Assembly (NCBI RefSeq): GCF_018131225.1
Contig: NZ_JAFCMM010000005.1
Coordinates: 186,001-250,000 of the forward strand
Direction: 5' to 3'
Length of the DNA stretch: 64,000 bases
DNA from: Bradyrhizobium sp. U87765 SZCCT0048
GTDB taxonomy: Bacteria; Pseudomonadota; Alphaproteobacteria; Rhizobiales; Xanthobacteraceae
Positions 34,701 through 43,879 of this stretch are shown here, in pieces. Made by a program: the position numbers and the translations under genes. The first letter of the stretch is position 1; every line of letters begins with the position of its first letter. The notes below the pieces were generated by a model that worked only from the letters and a program-made list of their open reading frames with translations, was not told the origin of the DNA and ran no database searches.

Positions 34701-37700
34701 CGTCATCGGCAGCGGTGTCGCGCCGTCACCCGGCACGCTGGTGATCGATCCTGTGTTGTTCGCCTCCGGCTTCACCCAGTACAGCGTCACTGGGCAGAGC
34801 GTCGTCGTCACCAGCGGCACCCAGGTCGCACCGATTGTCCCGACCTATCGCTTCAACAGCGTCGCGGCCCTGCTGCCGAGCGGCAGCGACCCGGCAGCGG
34901 CCGCCGATGTCGTCGCCCAGCCGCAATTCATGGCGGACATGCTTCATGCCCGCCTGATCCAGCGCCCCGGTGCCAGCCTGACGCTGGCGAGCCTGTCGGA
35001 CTTCACCCTGCAGGCGGGCGCATCCATCACGGTCGATCCCGGCAGCAGCGTCACGATCCTCGCCAACGGCCAGACCACCCTCGACGGCCGCATCACCGCG
35101 CGCAGCGGTCAGATCACCCTCAACAGCCTGATCGACCTGCCGGGACAGGCGCAGGTCGCCGGTGGTAACGGCACCTTCGGCCTGACGCGTTCGATCTGGA
35201 TCGGCAGCGATGCCGTGCTCGACGCGTCCGGCTATGCGCAGGCGGCGCAGGATGCGCAGGGACGCAATTTCGGCGTCGTGAAGGACGGCGGCAATATCGT
35301 CATCCGCGGCACCGCCGTGAACGATCAGGCGACCGACGCGTTCATCGTCATCCGCCCGGGGGCCGTGGTCGATGCCTCCGGCACCTCGGCGTGGATCGAT
35401 CTCGCCGCGGGGCAGTCACCGCGCATGGCGTCGCAGCCGACGCTGGTGGCGAGCAATGGCGGTGCGATCACGCTCGCCTCCAACAGCGGCATGTACCTCG
35501 ACGGCGACATCCGCGCCGCGGCGGGCGGCGCCGGCGCGTCCGGCGGCAGTCTCAGTCTCGATCTGGTCAGCCGATCCTACACGGTAGGGACGCCGAACTC
35601 GAAGGCGCCCGATGGCATGGCCTCCATTCCAGCCGCGCTGCAGACGCTGCGCAACATCACCATCGTCCAGCATCGCCAGCCGAGCGGGCTCGCGGGGACG
35701 CTGCTGCCCGGCGGCAGCGATCCGGCCCTGCAATTCGGAACCGCTGTCCTCAGCGCCGACCAGGTGGCGGCCGGCGGTTTCGGCTCGCTGTCGCTGCGCG
35801 CCAGTGATCTCTTTGTGTTCCAGGGCGACGTGGCGCTGTCGCTTGCGCGCAGCCTCGCCTTCTCCGGGGGCATTTTCACGGTCGCCGGTGCGACACCGAA
35901 CATCAATATCAAGCTTGCGGCTCCCTACGTGAGTTTCAATGGCTGGGTCGAGCGGCAGGCAGGCGCGCAGGCCTATACCCCGAGCCTCAACAACACGCTC
36001 CAGGTCGGATTGCAGCGCAACGGCAGCCAGCTGTCCGTGTCGGCCGATCTGATCGACATCGCCGGCGAGCTGCGCTTCAGTGGAACGCACGGTTCGCAGG
36101 GCAGTGGTTATCTTGACGCCAACACAGCCGCGCCGTCCCCTGTGTTCGATGCCATGGGTTTCGGCAGCGTCGCCATGCAGAGCGCCGGAGACATCCGCTT
36201 TGCGACCAGCAGGGTCTGGGTCGGGGGGAATGTAGCGCTCGGGGCGGCGCAGCTCTATCCGCTCAGCGGCGCTCTGGCCGTCGTGAACGCGGGCATTGTG
36301 GGGAGCCTCGGATCGACGCCCATCTCGTTCGACCCGACGGCATCGTTGGTCATTCGCGGCAACGGCACCGTGCCGGCGCTGCCGGCCTCCGTGTTCGGAC
36401 AGCTGGCCTTGATCGCGCCGACCATCGATCAGGGCGGCATCGTGCGCGCGCCGCTCGGCATCGTCTCCTTCAACGGCATCTCGGGCGGGAACGCGGCCAC
36501 CCCCAAAGCATCGACCGTCATCCTGCGCAGCGGCAGCATCACGTCAGCGAGTGCCAATGGACTCGTGATGCCATTCGGCGGCACCACCGACGGCATCACC
36601 TACCAGGGCGCCAGCGGCACGCTGAACGACGTCAGTTCGACGTTCGTGCTGTTCCAGTCCAACAACATGTTGCCGACCGGCGTCGCGATCACCGCGACAT
36701 CGCTGGTCGGCGAGCCCGGGTCGGTTCTCGATCTGTCGGGTGGTGGCAATCTCGCCGGCGCCGGCTTCATCTCCGGTCGCGGTGGTTCGGTCGACGTGCT
36801 GAAGACAGCGCTGGTCAACGCCAACCCGGCGAATACGTACTCCGCCGCCGGCAACAAGGTCTATGCGCTGTTGCCGGGCTATGCCTCGGCCTACGCGCCG
36901 TCGATCGCCAGCAATGGCGCCGGCGATCCAGCGATCGGCCAGCAGGTGGCCATCGGCAATGGCGTACCCGGCCTTGCCGCGGGCACCTACACCCTGCTGC
37001 CGTCCAGCTACACGCTGCTGCCCGGCGCCTTCCGCGTCGAGGTCGGCAGCACCACCACGGCGCCGATCGGCACCATTGGGCTTCCGAACGGCTCCTATGT
37101 CACGACCGGCATCCTCGGTATCGCCAACACAGGCATCCGCAATGCCTTGCCGACCCAGTTGTTGCTGACTTCCGGCGCGACGGTGCGGCACTATTCGCAG
37201 TACAACGAGACGAGCTACAGCGACTTCGCCCGCAGCCAGGCCGCGCTGCTCAGCCAGGTGCGGCTGCGCCTGCCCGAGGACGGCAAGGTACTGCAACTCA
37301 ATCTCGGCAGCGGCAGCAACGGTCCGGCCCTGAGCTTTGCCGGCACGGCGCTGTTCGGCGGTGTCGGTGACGGCATCTCGGGCAGCCTGACGGTGACGTC
37401 GTCGGCGCCGAGCGTCACGCTCGACATCGTCGGCCCCGGGGCGACGCCGGTGGCGGGGCACACCACGGTGGCTGCGGCGGATCTCGACGCGTTCAATGCC
37501 GGCGCGCTGTTCATCGGCGGCGCTGCGACCTACTATGTCGACCTTGGCAGCGGCACCGGCAACCGCGTCGCGTTCTCCGGCTACGGCACCGTGAACATCC
37601 TCGACGGCGCGGTGCTCCGGGCGGCGCAGGTCTATGCCATCGGCGACAGCGTCAACGTCTCGGGCGGCGCCGTCATCGATACGCGTGGCATGGCCGGCAC

Positions 37701-40700
37701 GGTTGCCGACTCGCGCCTCGGCTATCTCTACGGCAACGTGACCAGCGAGGCGTCGGTGACCTCAGGCTCCGCGGTCCTCGCGGTGGCCAACGGCTGGCTC
37801 AACTTCCTGCCGGTGGTCGGCAACGCCTCGATTTCGATCGCAAGCGGCGCGTCGCTGCTCACCGACGGCAGCGTCGTGCTCGCCACGCCGGGCGCGTTGA
37901 CGATGAACAATGTCAATTTCGGCGCACGCTACCTCACGGTGACGCAGAGCCAGATCAACATCGGCGATGCCAATTCGCTCGCGGCCGCCCAGGCGGCGGG
38001 CGTGCTGCAGCCGGGCTGGACGCTGAGCCAGGAGGCGCTCAATACATTGCTGCGTCCATCCACGACGCCGGGCGCGCCGGTGCTCGAGCAACTGACTCTC
38101 ACGGCCGGCAATGCGCTGAGCGTTTTCGGCAATGTTTCGCTCGACGCCAGTGGTCGCGGCGGGCAGCCGTTGAGTCTCGTGCTGAACACGCCGGCGATCT
38201 ATGGCCTTGGCGGCGTCGGCGACGTCACCTCAATCCGCGCCGACAGTTTCGTCTGGAACGGCATCCGCACCGGCAACGGTGGCTCGGGTCTGAGCGGTGC
38301 TCCTTACGGCAGCAAGGCGCCTGGCGCGGTGCTGCCGGGCGGGGCCGGTACCGGCGCCGGGCAGCTTGCGATCTACGCCAACCAGATCCTGTTTGGCTAC
38401 GACGCCAACAGCCGACCGACCGACGGCGCGTCCCTCGACCGTATCGCGCTCGGCTTCTCGACCGTGACCTTCAACGCCGCGACGCAGATCACTGCCAACA
38501 GCACGGGGACCCTGTCGGTCGCCCGGTCGCAGGGAACGGGCGGGACGCTGACCGGCGGCAATCTCGTGCTGACGACGCCGCTGCTCACCGCAGCAAGCGG
38601 CGCGTCGATCAGCTACAAGGCCGGCGGTGCCGTGCAGGTTGCGGCGCCGGCGGGTATGGCGGGGGCGGCGACGGCTGGTGTCAACGACCTCGGCGGCACC
38701 ATCGCGCTGTCGGGCGACAGCGTGCTGCTGGACACGGCCGTGGCGTTGCCGAGCGGCAAGCTGACGCTCGCTGCCACCCATGACGTGATCCTCGGCGACC
38801 GCGCGCATGTCGATCTCGCTGGCCGCAGCATCGTCTTCAACGACGTCACCAAGTACAGCTGGGGCGGCGACCTGGTGATGACCAGCGCGGCGGGCAACAT
38901 CGTGCAGAGCGGCGCCTCGGTCATCGACGTCTCCGCCGCCAACAACGACGCTGGCTCGATCACGGCGGCCGCCACCGGCGCGGGGCAGGGCGTCGTCGCT
39001 TTGAACGGCACGCTCAACGGCGCGGCCAGCGGCGGCTATCTCGGCGGCAGCTTCACCGTCGCGGCGCAGAGCCTCGGCGATTTCGCCGCGCTCAACCGCA
39101 AGCTCACGGCCGCCGGCTTCCTCAAGTCGCGCAGCTTCGACCTCAAGCAGGGCGATCTCGTCGTCGGCAACGAGGTAGTGGCTCATGCGGTCACCATCGC
39201 CGTGGATGCCGGCAGCCTGACCGTCAACGGCACCATCAACGCCAGCGGCGTCACGCCGGGCAGCATCCGTTTGTCGGCGCGTGACACGCTGGAGCTCAGC
39301 TCGTCCGCCGTACTCGACGCCCATGGCACGCAACTGCATGTCGACAGCTACGGCCAGCCGATCGCGGCGTCGAATCGTGCGATGGTGGAGCTGACCACGA
39401 GCCAGGGCGTGTTGAAGCTCGACAATGGCTCGACCATCGACGTTCGCGTGACGGATCCGAACAATTCCACCAGTTACGGCCAGATCGCCCTCAATGTTCC
39501 GCGCACCGGCGAGACCAGCGGCACCGTCAACATCCAGGCAGGTCAGACGCTGAACATTCGCGGCGCGCAGAGCGTGGCGCTGAATGCCTATTGGACCTAC
39601 CAGCCGGCGGGCGCCAACGGCACCGTGGTGCAGGACAATGGCGGCGCCACGCCGGTGTCGCCGACCGACGCGATCGGCCTCAAACAGATCGACACACAAA
39701 GCCAGGCTTTCATCACCGCTGTCTACAACGGCAATGTCGCGGCAGGGCAGCTCAACGCTGCGCTTCAGACCAGCCTCGGCGGCCTCACGCAGGTGACGGA
39801 TGGCCGCGGCAACAGCGCGTTCCATTTACGGCCCGGTGTCGAGATCAGCGCCAGCGGCACGCTGTCGACCTCCGGCGATCTCGATCTCGCCGGTTATCGC
39901 TATGGGCCGAACGCGAACCGCGATCGCTCCTCGCCGACCTTCGGCGCCGGCGAGCCGGGCGCGCTGGTGCTGCGTGCCGCGGGCAATCTCAAGATCAATG
40001 GCAGCATCAACGACGGCTTTGCGACGCCGCCAGCGTCTCCGGATGCGCTGACGGTGCTTGCCTCGGGCACGCTGACGTCGGCCTATACGGTCATGAGCGG
40101 CGGTGTGGTTATCGCGGCAGGCGCGTCCATTCCACGGAACGCAACAATCAACATGCCATTGACCATTGAGGAGGATACCAGAATCGTCTTCAGCGCCGCG
40201 ACGAGCCCGCTGAATGCGAGTGCCCTGCCTGTCGACATCACTTTGATAAATACTTTCAATTTGCCGGTCGCGGCTCGCAGCCGCATTGTTTACGGCACGA
40301 TCTATGCCGCCGACGGCAGCGTGCTCGTGTCGTCCGGCCAGACATTCGCTCAGGCCGGTCTGACCGGCATTCCGGCAGGTGCCAGAATTGCCGCCAAAAC
40401 CTATTTCTCGGCGTATTTGACAGGCGTCATCACAATCAAGAGTGTCGTTATTCCGGCCGGGAAGCCTCTTACCGTTTTCAACGGCTACACGTTCGCACAG
40501 AATACGGTGCTGCCGGTTGGAACCGTGGTGCCCGCGGATACGACGGGCGTGTCGATTACCGGGCCTGGCAATCGGCAGGTATGGGCGATATCGGCCATGC
40601 TGGCGCCGGGGTCCCAATCGTGGTCGATGCGGCTGGTCGGCGGCGCCGATCTCGCGAGCGCGGACACGCGCGCGCTGCAGGCCGCTTCCAGCCTTGCGGG

Positions 40701-43700
40701 CATCGGCAATGTCGTGCTCAACGATCCCTTCAATGTGAATTTGGCGGGCTCGGGAAATCCAAGCGCCGGCGTCAGCGTCGTGCGCACCGGAACGGGGAGC
40801 CTCGAGATTCTCGCCGGCGGCAGCTACCAGCAGATGTCGCCCTATGGCGTCTACACCGCTGGCAGTGCGATCGCCGATCCGGCCTATGAGGCGCCGCGCG
40901 CGCGCCTGCCCAACGGCAGTTATCTCGGCCAGGCCAACGCCGCCTATGAGACGACGGTCAATCCACAGCGGCTCAACTACACCGATGGCGGCGGTGATGT
41001 GCTGGTCATGGCGCAAGGCGATATCGCCGGGACACTCGCGCCCGGTGGGGCGTCACCCGGCAACTGGTTGTGGCGCCAGGGCGGTGATGCGCTCGGCCAG
41101 GGAACAGCCTGGGGCATCAATTTCGGCAGCTACGTCGCCGACGTTCCGTCGAATGGCGGCGCGCCCACGCTGGGCTTTGCGGTCTTCTCCGGCATCGGCG
41201 CGCTCGGGGGCGGTAACGTCACGCTGATCGCCGGCCGGGACATTGGCGGCGCCAATGCCGGCATCGTCGCAGCCGTCGGCAGCACGGGCCGGGTGGCCAA
41301 CGGCGTGCCGATGGTGACTGGCGGCGGCACGCTGAGCGTGATGGCGGGGCGCAACATCGGCGCCGGCGGCAATGCGTTTATCGACCTGCGTGGTGACACC
41401 ACGGTGCTTGCCGGCAATTTCGGCACGTCAGTAGTGACGAATTTCGGCTACGACGGCTATAACGACCCGCGCCTGCTCAATCCGCTGGTGCCCTATGGTG
41501 TTGCCGTGAGGTTCGGCGGTCCTACTGTGGCGGGCGGCTCTTTCGTGCCCGGCGACGGTACGGTCGCCGTGCGGACGCGCGGCAGTCTCGTCATGGAGAC
41601 CATCGACGACGCCGGTCGCGCCTCCCAGCGCCAGAACACCGACGCGGGCGGACAGCAAGGCTCGACCTGGTTCACGCTGTGGACCGACCGCACGGCAGTG
41701 GACCTGTTCGCCGCCGGCGGCGACCTGACGCCGCTGTCCCCGAACCAGGGATTTGGCGGCGTCGGGATGACCACCACGACTGTGCTGCCGGCGATCCTGG
41801 ATGCCACTGCGGCGCGTGGCAATATCTATCTGGCTCCGGCGACAGGCGGCTCCAGCTTCATGATGCCGTCGCCGCTCGGCGAGCTCACGTTGCTGGCGGC
41901 CGGTATGGTGGTCGAGGCTCCCAACGCGATCTCGTCGTTCGGTCCGCTGTCGACGTCGCTTTCCAGCATGGCGACGCCGGCCAATCCGGCCTGGCTGCGG
42001 TTCGCGGCAAACAACTACAATCTCTCGAACGTGTCCGCGACCAACATATGGAGCCTGAGCAGCACCCTTCCGGACGGGATGCTGGGCGTCAATCTTGCCA
42101 CTGACAGTGGCAGCATGCCGCTGTTCGCGTTCGGTCCCAACACCGTGACCGACACCAGTGCGGCGAGCGCTGGCGCGATCTCCCGCATCTATGCGATGGG
42201 CGGAGACATCCTGAACCTCAACTACGGCGAGGTCTACACCATCGGGTCGCAGGCCACCGGGGTCACCAGCTACTATCGCGCGGCGAAGCCGGTGCAGATT
42301 CTCGCTTCGGGCGACATCGTCAACCTTCAGGGCATGATCATGCACCAGGCGACGACGGATGTGTCCGTGGTCGCCGCGGGCGGCAGCTTGATCTATGCCG
42401 GCGTCAACAATCTCAGTTCCGGGACGAGCGTGGCGGGTCTGCAAATTGCGGGGCCGGGCACGCTCGAGCTGACTGCGGGCAAGGACATCCTGCAGGGCTC
42501 GCGCGCGAGCGTCGAGAGCATCGGCTCGCTCATCGGCGGCGACAAGACGCCGGGCGCCGGCGTCGTATTGCAGTCCGGTGTCGGCACCGGCGTGCCCGGC
42601 ATCGGTCAGGTGAACTGGGATGGTTTTGCCAGTCTCTATCTCGATCCGGCCAATCTCGCCGGCAATGGTTCGCTCGCGGCCCAGCCGGGCAAGGTCGCCA
42701 GGACGTATGACCAAGATCTCGCCAACTGGCTGCAGTCGCGTTTCGGCTACAGCGGCGACCCGAAGGGGGCGCTGGCCTACTTCCGGTCGTTGCCCGGTGA
42801 TCAGCAGCGGATCTTCCTGCGCCAGGTCTACTACGCAGAATTGACGGCCGGCGCGCGCGAGTACAACGATCAGAGCGGGCCGCGCTTCCATAGTTATCTG
42901 CGTGGCCGCGAAGCGATCGCGGCGCTGTTCCCCACCGCTGGCGCCGGTGGTCAGCCGACGAACTTTGCCGGCAACATCACCATGTACAGCACGCTGGACA
43001 GCCTCGGAAAGACCATCGTCTCCGGCTCCGTGCACACGGACAAGGGCGGCAGCGTGCAACTGCTGGCACCGGGCGGCCAGGTGATCCTCGGCACCGAAGG
43101 CCTGTCGCCGGGCGCCGATGCCGGCCTCGTTACGGCGGCCGCCAACAGCGACATCGACATCTATTCGCTCGGCAGCATCCTGCTCGGCCAGAGCCGCATC
43201 ATGACGATGTTCGGCGGCAACATCCTCGCCTGGTCGGCGCAGGGCGACATCAACGCCGGCCGTGGCGCCAAGACCTCGACCATCTATACCGTGCCGCAGC
43301 GCATCACCGATGCCTATGGCAACGTTACGGTGTCCCTGACGGCGCCTGGTAGTGGCGCCGGCATCGCCACGCTCAAGCTGCTGGCCGGCGTGCCGCCGGG
43401 CGACGTCGACCTGATCGCCCCGCTCGGTACCATCGACGCGGGCGAGGCTGGTATCCGCGTCTCCGGCAACGTCAACCTCGCGGCGCTGCAGATCGTCAAT
43501 GCCGCGAACATCGAGGTGAAGGGCACGGCGAGCGGCATTCCCACCGTCCAGGGCCCGCCGACCGCGGCGCTGACCGCCGCCGGCAACACCAGCGCGGCGA
43601 CCCAGCAGGCGACGCCGCCGCAGCAGGGCAACCGCGATGTTGCCTCCATCATCATGGTCGAGGTGCTGGGCTATGGCGGCGGTGGCGATGGCGCCGGCGA

Positions 43701-43848
43701 CAACGGCGATGCGCGCCGCAAGCGCCCCGACCAGCAGAGCTTCTACGATCCGTCGGGGTCGGTGCAGTATGTCGGTGCCGGCGCACTCACCGCGGACGAG
43801 CAGAAGAAGCTGACGCCGGAGGAGCGTCGCAATCTCGCCGCGCGCTGA
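31741..43848 (+). CDS. Giant filamentous-haemagglutinin-family exoprotein (TpsA-like, about 4,035 aa)
   Basis: 4,035 residues from the ATG at 31741 (GAGAGA upstream); an in-frame ATG at 31600 would add 47 residues ahead of the signal peptide. Order: signal peptide (LLAGTSLLALLVAG, cleavage near 37); an Ala/Gln-rich, coiled-coil-like segment (about 50-103); the TPS secretion/haemagglutination domain (about 108-265) with LTWQSFNVGAQTTVNFNQ and NQNGIIFGG (NPNGI-like signature, Pro replaced by Gln); a very long run of Gly/Ser/Thr/Ala beta-helix repeats; a C-terminal part resembling DUF3739 (about 3490-3960); and a charged tail. The only cysteine I see lies in the signal peptide. An RGD is at 3217-3219. 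Predicted secreted, surface-exposed adhesin; no TpsB pore gene is in the window. Confidence 0.9.
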   Translation: MSRRTCLSAMSLRRAGLLAGTSLLALLVAGIDHAPAAQLGGGVGVPPTAYTMDAAGMAAQQAAAAAQQSQSAMQRSIQAIQAMQGAQAAARVAATAAQRSTTLPQIAVPNGLGAGGLQAAPGGTWTGAGAPVQGTSGSSTTVTINQTQAQAILTWQSFNVGAQTTVNFNQQSSTWTALNRVIGNNGPSVILGQINAPGQVLVINQNGIIFGGASQINVGSLIASTAGITDQQFLSRGIYSAQNGNTYLPSFTAAGGGIVVESGALITTNPPADATTGGGFVALLGNSVSNAGTITTPRGQALLAGGDDFILRPGYGTNTNQFSTTNGNEVAPVLYAGSAGGVVTNSGMIFAQQGDITLAGRTLTQDGVLLSTTSVNQRGTIHLLNSASDAAGSVTLTGNSTTLVTPELSSTETALNSRRDALIAASGANALAAGQFDNLSILADRRDQSRIEIVSGGLVDFRGGSQTMAQGGQIAVSAGKRVFTENGATLDVSGVLGVVLPMSANAIQVNIQGNELRDSPQNRDSGALFSQNVWIDARSLTLVPAGTGGYASDRYYTSGGLLEVSGYVGNTTHTIGEWSAVGGSITLAAPEVVAQQGSTFNISGGSVSYQGGFMQQSYVLGSDGRVYNVNTAPSNLTYSAVVTGFVVQHKQGGKLDPALTEIYASPLGIGRSIWQDGYTVGRDAGQLILSAPTAVFEGTILADVIRSQRQIGARPAGVTDGYKLTQTTAPLAGTLALGQYNGFGLVGAYNTDVKFGAVAPITSGLNTSDVLPTQRQNTAWFDVAPINDNLGGLNVATTNRITVDQALSLTPGGQITFAAPSIALNADVTARGGSVTLGNLMHGVLGAGQAVQWWALTSGSAVPSVTLASGATIDLRGLWVDAAADPSDSGDLAFTNGGSLTVSTTGSIALAKGSLVDVSSGGGALPNGQLQGGSGGSVSLITNDYSHLGSADYFAINRTAPLVLDGSLRAYGFNGGGSLTLAAGQQVVIGSGVAPSPGTLVIDPVLFASGFTQYSVTGQSVVVTSGTQVAPIVPTYRFNSVAALLPSGSDPAAAADVVAQPQFMADMLHARLIQRPGASLTLASLSDFTLQAGASITVDPGSSVTILANGQTTLDGRITARSGQITLNSLIDLPGQAQVAGGNGTFGLTRSIWIGSDAVLDASGYAQAAQDAQGRNFGVVKDGGNIVIRGTAVNDQATDAFIVIRPGAVVDASGTSAWIDLAAGQSPRMASQPTLVASNGGAITLASNSGMYLDGDIRAAAGGAGASGGSLSLDLVSRSYTVGTPNSKAPDGMASIPAALQTLRNITIVQHRQPSGLAGTLLPGGSDPALQFGTAVLSADQVAAGGFGSLSLRASDLFVFQGDVALSLARSLAFSGGIFTVAGATPNINIKLAAPYVSFNGWVERQAGAQAYTPSLNNTLQVGLQRNGSQLSVSADLIDIAGELRFSGTHGSQGSGYLDANTAAPSPVFDAMGFGSVAMQSAGDIRFATSRVWVGGNVALGAAQLYPLSGALAVVNAGIVGSLGSTPISFDPTASLVIRGNGTVPALPASVFGQLALIAPTIDQGGIVRAPLGIVSFNGISGGNAATPKASTVILRSGSITSASANGLVMPFGGTTDGITYQGASGTLNDVSSTFVLFQSNNMLPTGVAITATSLVGEPGSVLDLSGGGNLAGAGFISGRGGSVDVLKTALVNANPANTYSAAGNKVYALLPGYASAYAPSIASNGAGDPAIGQQVAIGNGVPGLAAGTYTLLPSSYTLLPGAFRVEVGSTTTAPIGTIGLPNGSYVTTGILGIANTGIRNALPTQLLLTSGATVRHYSQYNETSYSDFARSQAALLSQVRLRLPEDGKVLQLNLGSGSNGPALSFAGTALFGGVGDGISGSLTVTSSAPSVTLDIVGPGATPVAGHTTVAAADLDAFNAGALFIGGAATYYVDLGSGTGNRVAFSGYGTVNILDGAVLRAAQVYAIGDSVNVSGGAVIDTRGMAGTVADSRLGYLYGNVTSEASVTSGSAVLAVANGWLNFLPVVGNASISIASGASLLTDGSVVLATPGALTMNNVNFGARYLTVTQSQINIGDANSLAAAQAAGVLQPGWTLSQEALNTLLRPSTTPGAPVLEQLTLTAGNALSVFGNVSLDASGRGGQPLSLVLNTPAIYGLGGVGDVTSIRADSFVWNGIRTGNGGSGLSGAPYGSKAPGAVLPGGAGTGAGQLAIYANQILFGYDANSRPTDGASLDRIALGFSTVTFNAATQITANSTGTLSVARSQGTGGTLTGGNLVLTTPLLTAASGASISYKAGGAVQVAAPAGMAGAATAGVNDLGGTIALSGDSVLLDTAVALPSGKLTLAATHDVILGDRAHVDLAGRSIVFNDVTKYSWGGDLVMTSAAGNIVQSGASVIDVSAANNDAGSITAAATGAGQGVVALNGTLNGAASGGYLGGSFTVAAQSLGDFAALNRKLTAAGFLKSRSFDLKQGDLVVGNEVVAHAVTIAVDAGSLTVNGTINASGVTPGSIRLSARDTLELSSSAVLDAHGTQLHVDSYGQPIAASNRAMVELTTSQGVLKLDNGSTIDVRVTDPNNSTSYGQIALNVPRTGETSGTVNIQAGQTLNIRGAQSVALNAYWTYQPAGANGTVVQDNGGATPVSPTDAIGLKQIDTQSQAFITAVYNGNVAAGQLNAALQTSLGGLTQVTDGRGNSAFHLRPGVEISASGTLSTSGDLDLAGYRYGPNANRDRSSPTFGAGEPGALVLRAAGNLKINGSINDGFATPPASPDALTVLASGTLTSAYTVMSGGVVIAAGASIPRNATINMPLTIEEDTRIVFSAATSPLNASALPVDITLINTFNLPVAARSRIVYGTIYAADGSVLVSSGQTFAQAGLTGIPAGARIAAKTYFSAYLTGVITIKSVVIPAGKPLTVFNGYTFAQNTVLPVGTVVPADTTGVSITGPGNRQVWAISAMLAPGSQSWSMRLVGGADLASADTRALQAASSLAGIGNVVLNDPFNVNLAGSGNPSAGVSVVRTGTGSLEILAGGSYQQMSPYGVYTAGSAIADPAYEAPRARLPNGSYLGQANAAYETTVNPQRLNYTDGGGDVLVMAQGDIAGTLAPGGASPGNWLWRQGGDALGQGTAWGINFGSYVADVPSNGGAPTLGFAVFSGIGALGGGNVTLIAGRDIGGANAGIVAAVGSTGRVANGVPMVTGGGTLSVMAGRNIGAGGNAFIDLRGDTTVLAGNFGTSVVTNFGYDGYNDPRLLNPLVPYGVAVRFGGPTVAGGSFVPGDGTVAVRTRGSLVMETIDDAGRASQRQNTDAGGQQGSTWFTLWTDRTAVDLFAAGGDLTPLSPNQGFGGVGMTTTTVLPAILDATAARGNIYLAPATGGSSFMMPSPLGELTLLAAGMVVEAPNAISSFGPLSTSLSSMATPANPAWLRFAANNYNLSNVSATNIWSLSSTLPDGMLGVNLATDSGSMPLFAFGPNTVTDTSAASAGAISRIYAMGGDILNLNYGEVYTIGSQATGVTSYYRAAKPVQILASGDIVNLQGMIMHQATTDVSVVAAGGSLIYAGVNNLSSGTSVAGLQIAGPGTLELTAGKDILQGSRASVESIGSLIGGDKTPGAGVVLQSGVGTGVPGIGQVNWDGFASLYLDPANLAGNGSLAAQPGKVARTYDQDLANWLQSRFGYSGDPKGALAYFRSLPGDQQRIFLRQVYYAELTAGAREYNDQSGPRFHSYLRGREAIAALFPTAGAGGQPTNFAGNITMYSTLDSLGKTIVSGSVHTDKGGSVQLLAPGGQVILGTEGLSPGADAGLVTAAANSDIDIYSLGSILLGQSRIMTMFGGNILAWSAQGDINAGRGAKTSTIYTVPQRITDAYGNVTVSLTAPGSGAGIATLKLLAGVPPGDVDLIAPLGTIDAGEAGIRVSGNVNLAALQIVNAANIEVKGTASGIPTVQGPPTAALTAAGNTSAATQQATPPQQGNRDVASIIMVEVLGYGGGGDGAGDNGDARRKRPDQQSFYDPSGSVQYVGAGALTADEQKKLTPEERRNLAAR

Positions 43849-43879
43849 GCGCGCGGGGGGCGGCGGTTCGGCGTGCGTG

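Noticed and set aside
41389..41397. RGD triplet in the exoprotein as an integrin-type attachment site
   Set aside because: Over 4,000 residues a single RGD is expected by chance, and the organism type gives no reason for integrin binding.
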